Positions 58,574 through 64,000 of a stretch of DNA of 64,000 nt are shown here, one piece after another (the stretch's first letter is position 1; each line of letters opens with the position of its first letter). The stretch is taken from contig JAHHIC010000083.1 in NCBI GenBank assembly GCA_019359035.1, forward strand, positions 1-64,000, read 5' to 3'. Below the pieces are notes generated by a model, which worked only from the letters and a program-made list of their open reading frames with translations, made no database searches and was not told the origin of the DNA. The DNA is from Scytonematopsis contorta HA4267-MV1. GTDB lineage: Bacteria; Cyanobacteriota; Cyanobacteriia; Cyanobacteriales; Nostocaceae. The translations under genes were made by a program, and so were the position numbers.

Positions 58574-60270
58574 TATTTTTTTCCTTGAGAACAGCGGGTG
58601 TGAGTTCGTATTTTTTGGGAAGTAAATTATCAATGCGCTCGTATAAATTAGCAATGATTGGTGTTAACTCTGGTCTGGAGTTATCTTCTAAAATTTCGCA
58701 TCCTGATTTGGGTTGAATTACATATAGAAAACGTGCCCATTTACCGTTACTGTCTTTACAGTCGCTCATTAATTTACTCAAAATATCAGGTTGAATGGAG
58801 CCGAACACCCCTAATAACAAGTTTTTTATATTGTTACGTATACCAGATGCTCGTAAAGAAATTACCCCATCACCATTGTAAAAACCCAGTAGATTTTCTT
58901 CATCGTTACCTTTTCCATAGCGGTATTGATTTTCCGATTTAAAGACTCCTGCAAGTTCGTCAGCAGCCCAAAGTATACCTTTATCTGGAAAGTTTTGTAC
59001 TTGAGTTAATAAACCTTCTCCTGTAGTTTGGTTAAACCATAAAAGTCGCAATGCAGGTTTTTTTGGTTCACCATTAGGAAATTGTTCTTTGCGTTCTTTT
59101 TTGTCGAGAGATTCATACTCTTCTAGTTGCTCAAGGTATTCTACTAATTGCTGTTGATATTCTGCTTCTATTTTATGCTGCAAAATTGCCAATGGTTTTG
59201 TGACTATTGCTTTGTAAATCGGAGTTTTCTTTTGACTCGATTGTGCGACAGTTGCAGCAAAAATATTTGGTGTCAATTCAAAATCTGTTTTGTTAATTAA
59301 CCTGACTCTCGTTTGGGCATTATGTAGGGAAGAAGCTGTTGCTAATAGCGCTGTAAAATAAACTTCGGGACGTAAATTTAAATCAGATGCAAGTTGCTTG
59401 ATGGGGTTCGCTAAAGCAGCAGGTAAAGCATCCGCAATGTCAAATCGATGCTGGCTAGCGCTTACAAGTTTATCGACTGCTGTTAGCATTGATTCTTGTA
59501 ACTCTAGGTTTTGGCTCTCGACTAAGCATTCTGCGTAAATTCTTTCGATTAGCCTTTCTGTGAAACCAGTGCTTTTTGCAATTTCTGCCAACTTAATATA
59601 TAGATGCTTTTTGGGAAGCTCTTGAGCAACTAAATCTTCTATCTGAGTAAGTAGCTCGTTTGCGGTAATGGTTTTGGCTGCTGGGTGTCGAATTACTTTA
59701 TTACCAGTGGTAGTTTTTATGAAAGTACGCCAGTACCAACCGCGCACGCAGTTGTTGACACCTTCTTCAGAGCAACTAGGACTAGGATTTGACTGTTGAG
59801 CTGCAAACCAAATTTGCTCGAACTGGTTTTTGGGTTTATCATCGTGTAAACCAACTGCAGCGCACCAATTCCATAATATTTGGTATGGGTTACCGTCAAA
59901 TTGTTGACCTATTCTTTCTAAATAGTTAGCAGTCCCTATGAGGTCGCGAGCAAGCATTGCAGCAGTGTCATTGCGCCCACCCTTAATTACTTCATTGTTA
60001 TTTAGAATACTTCTAGCTTCTTTGGAGAGGCACTCGATTAAAGGAACTCGCTCTGGTACGGGAAGTTGAATATCGCTATAACTTTGTCGTGGTGATTGGT
60101 TGAGCATTAACTCAATTACCCAAGTGGGAACTTCTGCTATTTCGCATTCATCAAAATGAACCACCCATTTATACTCACCTGTCTCAGGATGAACGCTCGG
60201 TGTTAAAACGCTTGCACAACCAGACCAACGGAATTCTAGAAGTTGGGGCTTGCCATCTTTATCTTTGACT
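58530..60270 (-). pseudogene. DUF3987 primase/helicase-like gene, truncated at both ends
   Basis: Coding sequence of a plasmid/prophage DUF3987 protein: RVPLIECLSKEARSILNN, LLWFNQTTGEGLLTQVQNFP, ILWAADELAGVFKSENQYRY, FNSENQYRYGKGNDE region and ARFLYVIQPKSG. An ATG occurs at 60164, but the frame continues upstream as PQLLEFRWSGCASVLTPSVH to about 60270, where unrelated sequence begins. At the 3' end the family sequence stops at about KYELTPA and passes into the ribosome site and start of the crystallin-like gene. Full members are usually over 800 residues. The losses at both sides show it is a decayed backbone gene cut by the island. Confidence 0.8.
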
Positions 60271-60501
60271 CAAAAAGAGCTTGCTATGTTAAGTGACCAT
60301 ACTGTAGAACAAATTGCCGCTTTTGAATAAAAAAATTACCATAATGCAAGTTATCTAAATTTTTTGGCTGTAAGTAATGCTTTAGGAGTTACTATTAAAG
60401 ATGGTAAATTTTTTGCTCAAATAGATGATTTTTATAAGCAAGAGTTGTTGAGCATACGTCAAAGGGAAGCTTTGGATAATAAGGTTAAGGCTATTTCTTG
60501 A
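60271..60501 (+). pseudogene. Fragment of an unidentified gene with an internal stop
   Basis: On the plus strand the frame reads LTQKELAMLSDHTVEQIAAF-E, a TAA at about 60328, then KNYHNASYLNFLAVSNALGV, TIKDGKFFAQIDDFYKQELL and SIRQREALDNKVKAIS to TGA. A single changed codon would restore a C-terminal region of about 77 residues, so this is a recently decayed gene. It has no start and abuts the truncated DUF3987 gene tail to tail or head to head, marking a recombination junction near 60270. Confidence 0.6.
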
Positions 60502-60595
60502 GAGGTGCATTTATTTGGTATTGAACAAAAATGTTGACCGCAGTCCCTGCCCATAGTTATGCTTAGGTGGGCTGTGTTCAAGACTCCAGGATTGA

Positions 60596-61159
60596 TTAGG
60601 ATTTTCCCTCACATTTTAAATAATTAATCACAACCACTTCCATTTCCTTAAGTAACTGTTCTTCATGCGAACTCTCCCATTCATCAAAAATGCTATCGCA
60701 AAGCACATAACATATCCTCGATTTCCAATTAGCTTCAGACATAGTTAAATTTGGTATTTTCAATCTCAAAAAGAGAGCAAATTTAGAAATTATTTCTTGT
60801 CTAATATTCTGTGCTAAGTCTCTTGTCTTTTGGTTTTTGACTATTTTCTGCAACTCAGGTGAAGACTGATAGCGAGAGTTTAGTTCTGTAAATAGCTGTA
60901 TTAGTTTTTTTACGCACTCGTCCAAACTTAAATCAATAATATCTTGATTAAGAAGCTGGTTAAAGCTTGATATCAAATCATTGAAGTAATTTTCCAGGAT
61001 TGCATGAGCAATTTCCTCTTTTCCCCCTTTAAAAGCGTGATAAATCGAGCCTATAGAGACTTTAGACACAGAACTGATAGTACTCATAGGGACATTTTTA
61101 TAGCCTTCTTGAGCAAAAAGCTGGTCTGATACTTGGAGGACTTTTTCTTTAATCGACAT
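60596..61159 (-). CDS. TetR-family transcriptional regulator
   Basis: A 187-residue repressor: N-terminal HTH (4-50) with LQVSDQLFAQEGYKNVPMST, ISSVSKVSIGSIYHAFKGGK, the TetR pattern. The ligand-binding C-terminal domain is helical (60-187). Divergent from the Coq4-like gene at 61283 and separated by an operator placed between promoter elements; it very likely represses that gene and itself. The ligand is unknown. Confidence 0.93.
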   Translation of the reverse strand: MSIKEKVLQVSDQLFAQEGYKNVPMSTISSVSKVSIGSIYHAFKGGKEEIAHAILENYFNDLISSFNQLLNQDIIDLSLDECVKKLIQLFTELNSRYQSSPELQKIVKNQKTRDLAQNIRQEIISKFALFLRLKIPNLTMSEANWKSRICYVLCDSIFDEWESSHEEQLLKEMEVVVINYLKCEGKS

Positions 61160-61190
61160 AATCTGTAAAAAATATATTATAACAAAGGAC

Positions 61191-61219
61191 TTGACAAATT
61201 AGAATACTCATTCTAATTT
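61191..61219 (+). promoter_or_regulatory. Promoter with TetR operator
   Basis: A perfect inverted repeat AAATTAGAAT-ACTC-ATTCTAATTT (61196-61219) lies directly between a consensus -35 TTGACA (61191-61196) and a -10-like TAATTT (61214-61219). This is the classical geometry for steric repression of the plus-strand Coq4-like gene (start 61283) by the divergent TetR protein. Confidence 0.82.
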
Positions 61220-61282
61220 AAGATAAGCTTTGTTCTAAAAGTAGCTTCAAACCTCTTTAGTGTCAATTTTTAACTTTTATTT

Positions 61283-61939
61283 ATGAATACAGCAATTCAA
61301 GTTGCTTACCACACTTTGGCTCTTGCCGCTGATTTTAACGCTAATACCGACCATGTATTTAAGCTTTTTGACACTCTCAGTGCCACAGTGCCTCCGGAAA
61401 TAGTTGAACAAGAAGCCAGTAAAATGATCCAAGCTAATTCGGGGTTGAAGGAAATGTATGAGTCGCTGAATCCTAAATACATTACTCTTCCCTATGACCT
61501 AGAAGCTTTGAATAATCTACCGGGAGGAACTCTAGGTAAAATGTATGCAAATCATATGATTGAGAATAATTTTAACCCTGAGTTTTATTTACATCACGAT
61601 ATTTCAAAACCTTCCTTATGGTTGTTTGACAGAGCCAATAAAACTCATGATATCTGGCATGTTGCTACTGGATTTGATGCTTCTCCTGAAGGAGAAATTG
61701 GACTGAACAGCTTTTACCTAGCTCAAAGACCCGCTGCCGATTATGCTCTTATCAATATTTCTGGTATCTTGTCATCACTCAAATCCGGAAATCCTCAAGA
61801 CATTGACAAAATGACGCAGGCTATAAGTGCAGGTTATCGACAAGGTAAAGAGGCGAATCCACTTATTGGCGTAAAATGGGAAGATATTTGGGATAAACAA
61901 ATTCATGAAATAAGAAAGGATTTAAATATTACAATTTAA
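61283..61939 (+). CDS. Coq4-family protein
   Basis: A 218-residue protein matching the Coq4 pattern: KYITLPYDLEALNNLPGGTL, GKMYANHMIENNFNPEFY, and the metal site NKTHDIWHVATGFDASPEGE (His-Asp-x2-His and Glu), followed by IGLNSFYLAQRP. In eukaryotes Coq4 supports ubiquinone (Q) biosynthesis; in cyanobacteria homologues are often near TetR regulators, and their substrate is unclear (plastoquinone or another prenyl/lipid compound). Expression is probably induced when the divergent TetR releases its operator. Confidence 0.88.
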   Translation: MNTAIQVAYHTLALAADFNANTDHVFKLFDTLSATVPPEIVEQEASKMIQANSGLKEMYESLNPKYITLPYDLEALNNLPGGTLGKMYANHMIENNFNPEFYLHHDISKPSLWLFDRANKTHDIWHVATGFDASPEGEIGLNSFYLAQRPAADYALINISGILSSLKSGNPQDIDKMTQAISAGYRQGKEANPLIGVKWEDIWDKQIHEIRKDLNITI

Positions 61940-62195
61940 TTAGCTAAAGAAATGTTCAGTTAACGGTACTTTACCTTGCAGGTAATCAAATAAGTTATAT
62001 CAAGCCACTATCTAGCTTAACTGTTTTAATGTCACTCTCGCTGGAAAATAATCCAGTTAAAGATTATATTTGTCCTTTGGGAGAAGATTTATGTCGTTAG
62101 GGAATCTGAAATGAGCGAAATAAACTATTTTTTTACTCGCAACTTGAATTCTGCTACAATTTCTAAATGACTTATTAATAAAAAGTAAAAAATGT
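61940..62195. other. Intergenic region
   Basis: 256 bp between two plus-strand genes, AT-rich. Repeats of TTACCTTGCAGGTAA type near 61969-61985 could form a short hairpin after the Coq4-like gene (GTACTTTACC-TTGCAGGTAATC). No other feature was seen. Confidence 0.35.
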
Positions 62196-62648
62196 ATGAT
62201 ACAAACTGAAAATAAGATAATTAAAAATAAGAACTATTTACTTGTAATAGAAGATAATAACTTAAATAATGACGTACAATATTTAAAAGAAATTTTCTGC
62301 GGAAAGATAATAAGTACATTGGCAGAGTTGCCTACAAATGTAAATGAAATAAAGATTTATGCATGTGGTGATATGTCCACAATAAAAGATTGTAATCTGC
62401 CTATATTTGTAATTCAAGAATACTCTATAACTGCTAGCACTAACCTCGGTGCGAATTTTACAGATATTTCATTAGGTGAAGTACCTATTTCAATACATGA
62501 TGCTGGTGTATATTACAGGCGTTTATTTAAGGGAGTAGATTATTTTTATAAAATAACATCTGAACATGAATTCCAAGAATTAACTGAATCTAACAAAGGG
62601 GTTAGCGCTTTAAGAAAGGGTATTTATTTGTGTGAAGTAATTAAATAA
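62196..62648 (+). CDS. Hypothetical protein
   Basis: A 150-residue soluble protein. The C-terminal half (SLGEVPISIHDAGVYYRRLF then KGVDYFYKITSEHEFQELTE and SNKGVSALRKGIYLCEV) looks like a conserved enzymatic fragment, and the N-terminus has an alpha/beta pattern (NYLLVIEDNNLNNDVQYLKE). No family recognised. It is in the same direction as the Coq4-like gene, 256 bp downstream. Confidence 0.6.
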   Translation: MIQTENKIIKNKNYLLVIEDNNLNNDVQYLKEIFCGKIISTLAELPTNVNEIKIYACGDMSTIKDCNLPIFVIQEYSITASTNLGANFTDISLGEVPISIHDAGVYYRRLFKGVDYFYKITSEHEFQELTESNKGVSALRKGIYLCEVIK

Positions 62649-62901
62649 GAGAGTGGGTGTGTAAAAGAAGAAGTGTTACATTTTAATTTATTACGTTGCT
62701 CTAGTAATTTAAAAAGTCCTACAGATAATTTTCGTGCAACTGACCGGGCAATAGAGTCAGGAAAATAATAGAACAAGCTTTATATACCCGCCCATAAATT
62801 ATACATTGTGTATTGCAGATACATTAGAGCCTAAAAACTAAAATTTGGCATAACCTCATTAAACTGTACAAGTATTTCGATTTTAATTATATAGAATCCA
62901 T
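62649..62901. other. Convergent intergenic region
   Basis: 253 bp, AT-rich, between convergent genes. No strong terminator hairpin or gene was identified. Confidence 0.3.
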
Positions 62902-63567
62902 TTAACACTTTTCCCTTACCAGAGAAACCCAAACTGCATCAGTATCATAAAAATCACCTTTTTGTTCGAGTTCAAAATCTCCTAAAAGTACTCCTATCCA
63001 AACTTCTACAAATGCCATTTTTAAGCTTTTGGCAATTATCTTTAGTTGCATTTTATTTTCGCCTTTTTCTTTAAAAAAGGTTAATATCATTTTTTTCCAT
63101 AGCTCAACATTTTCACTACCAGCTAAAGTCTTGATATCATCAATAGTGTGGATTTGAGCCAAGAATAAGTGAGAGTCATTTTCGCTAAGTTCTATAACAG
63201 CAGCTTCTTTATCCACTCTTTGAGGGTAGTCATGTTTAGCGTGAGTGGAATACATTTGCTCGATTTCAGGTTCTTTTAAATCTTCTAAGTCAATCCTAGA
63301 AGTCATACGCACAATGCCGGTAAATAAATCGAAACTGACTAGGGGGCCATCTTTATCGTTACTATCTCTTGTTTCTGCTAGCAAAGTTTGTGACCGCTCT
63401 TTCAAGTAAGCAGCATGTTCCAAAACAGCACTGCTTCCCAAACTCAGCTGCTGCTCGATTGTAAATGCTTGTAGGCTATCGAATAGTAATGTCCATGCAT
63501 TATATGCGTCGTGTTGTACGGATTCAGAAAACTCATCTAGCGCTTCCTCTAAGTATTCCATATTCAA
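62902..63567 (-). CDS. Hypothetical protein
   Basis: A 221-residue acidic soluble protein with helical N-terminal (MNMEYLEEALDEFSESVQHD) and mixed C-terminal parts (KKMILTFFKEKGENKMQLKI). Short conserved-looking segments include GPLVSFDLFTGIVRMTSRID and DTDAVWVSLVRE. No family recognised. It lies 14 bp downstream of the partial gene at the window edge and is probably co-transcribed with it. Confidence 0.65.
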   Translation of the reverse strand: MNMEYLEEALDEFSESVQHDAYNAWTLLFDSLQAFTIEQQLSLGSSAVLEHAAYLKERSQTLLAETRDSNDKDGPLVSFDLFTGIVRMTSRIDLEDLKEPEIEQMYSTHAKHDYPQRVDKEAAVIELSENDSHLFLAQIHTIDDIKTLAGSENVELWKKMILTFFKEKGENKMQLKIIAKSLKMAFVEVWIGVLLGDFELEQKGDFYDTDAVWVSLVREKC

Positions 63568-63581
63568 ATAAATGTATTTAT

Positions 63582-64000
63582 TTAACTTTCAGGGTGCAGC
63601 GGACAGGGACGTATGGGACATTTTTCAGGGCTAACCTCGAAAATATCTTTGTATTTATTGAGACTCGTACCGCACTGCTTTGAAAATGCTTCAAGTACTT
63701 GCTCCGTATATTCCCTAATTGTCCCACCAGTTAACCCAAAGCAATGTATGGGTTGCAGCTTACACTCTTGTGTTTGTCCCTGCCACAATTCAGCACCCAA
63801 AGCGTGTAAAGGTCGCTCTCCGGGGTCTTTATAAAGTAGGAGAATTGCAAAATAATTCATATGTGGCTCTACAACAACAGATTGTATAGTGTTTTCGCCA
63901 TTATTTGTTCGTGCTTGTTTTCTGTAAAAAGAGCGACGGTTATGACAGTATTTGTCGTCCCAGCAGCCATCACCCTCTTCACCGTGTAACAGCCTTGCTT
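63582..64000 (-). CDS. Partial gene at the window edge, unidentified
   Basis: The frame is open from the right edge (no start inside the window) and runs to the stop at 63582. The visible 139 residues include LLHGEEGDGCWDDKYCHNRR, RKQARTNNGENTIQSVVVEP and YFAILLLYKDPGERPLHALG. An ATG at 63860 is internal to a continuously protein-like sequence, so it is not taken as the start. Several Cys/His pairs (GCWDDKYCH, CPIRPCPLH) may bind metal. No family recognised; in operon with the 62902-63567 gene. Confidence 0.6.
   Translation of the reverse strand, partial: ARLLHGEEGDGCWDDKYCHNRRSFYRKQARTNNGENTIQSVVVEPHMNYFAILLLYKDPGERPLHALGAELWQGQTQECKLQPIHCFGLTGGTIREYTEQVLEAFSKQCGTSLNKYKDIFEVSPEKCPIRPCPLHPES

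Overview
The window looks like part of a large conjugative plasmid, or an integrated conjugative element, of a filamentous cyanobacterium of the Nostocales type. The evidence is AT-rich DNA with HIP1 palindromes (GCGATCGC at about 22290, 25882, 39770 and 50118), cyanobacterial-style genes (Ycf46-like AAA protein, Ser/Thr kinase with WD40 repeats, a 2000-residue hybrid kinase/AAA/GAF/PAS histidine kinase, PTOX-type oxidase, DUF5674, pentapeptide repeats), and several families of short palindromic repeats. No rRNA, tRNA, CRISPR array, complete transposase or replication initiator was seen.

Region 1 (0.3-2.6 kb) has small accessory genes: a retropepsin-like protein with a partner gene, a pentapeptide-repeat protein facing a relic of a second one, and an HNH homing-endonuclease-like gene. 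Region 2 (2.6-17.9 kb, all minus strand, very tight spacing) is a type IV secretion/conjugation operon. It runs pilin (VirB2-like), VirB3/TraL-like, VirB4/TraC ATPase, VirB5-like, VirB6-like, VirB8/TraE-like, VirB10/TraB, VirB9/TraK-like, a 480-residue secreted repeat protein and the VirD4 coupling ATPase. It ends with a compact HUH (relaxase-like) protein, a coiled-coil protein, a 90-residue protein and a large gene broken by loss of one 5-bp repeat unit.

Region 3 (18-38.9 kb) mixes regulators and defence-like genes. Small HTH regulators sit divergently from minus-strand operons three times (19.4, 22.4 and 38.7 kb), and two of those operons encode paralogous 349/438-residue proteins. Between them lie a DUF5674 pair, an AAA ATPase with DUF192, a PD-(D/E)XK-like protein, a stand-alone CARF-like sensor, secreted proteins, a STAND/NB-ARC ATPase paired with a zinc-ribbon/kinase/WD40 protein, a phage Gp157-like cluster, and a Dam-type methylase overlapping a SacI-family restriction endonuclease.

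Region 4 (39.7-58.6 kb) is a redox/stress island. It holds a NarL-type response regulator and a giant hybrid histidine kinase, a catalase-like protein, an alternative (plastoquinol) oxidase, an RclA-like flavoprotein with a DsbA-fold partner, DUF1348, cupin, DUF305, SgcJ-like and GMC oxidoreductase genes, and small secreted proteins. A conserved non-coding cassette of about 150 bp occurs four times, always in the same orientation 70-125 bp upstream of a gene start. The island is littered with broken copies (two GMC fragments, a decarboxylase fragment, a PIN/antitoxin relic, a truncated secreted protein) and palindromic elements, including a 49-bp perfect inverted repeat and a MITE-like element. 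It abuts a DUF3987 plasmid gene truncated at both ends, which suggests insertion into plasmid backbone.

Region 5 (60.3-64 kb) has a broken plasmid gene, a TetR regulator divergent from a Coq4-family gene with a clear operator, and three unrecognised genes, the last running off the window edge.
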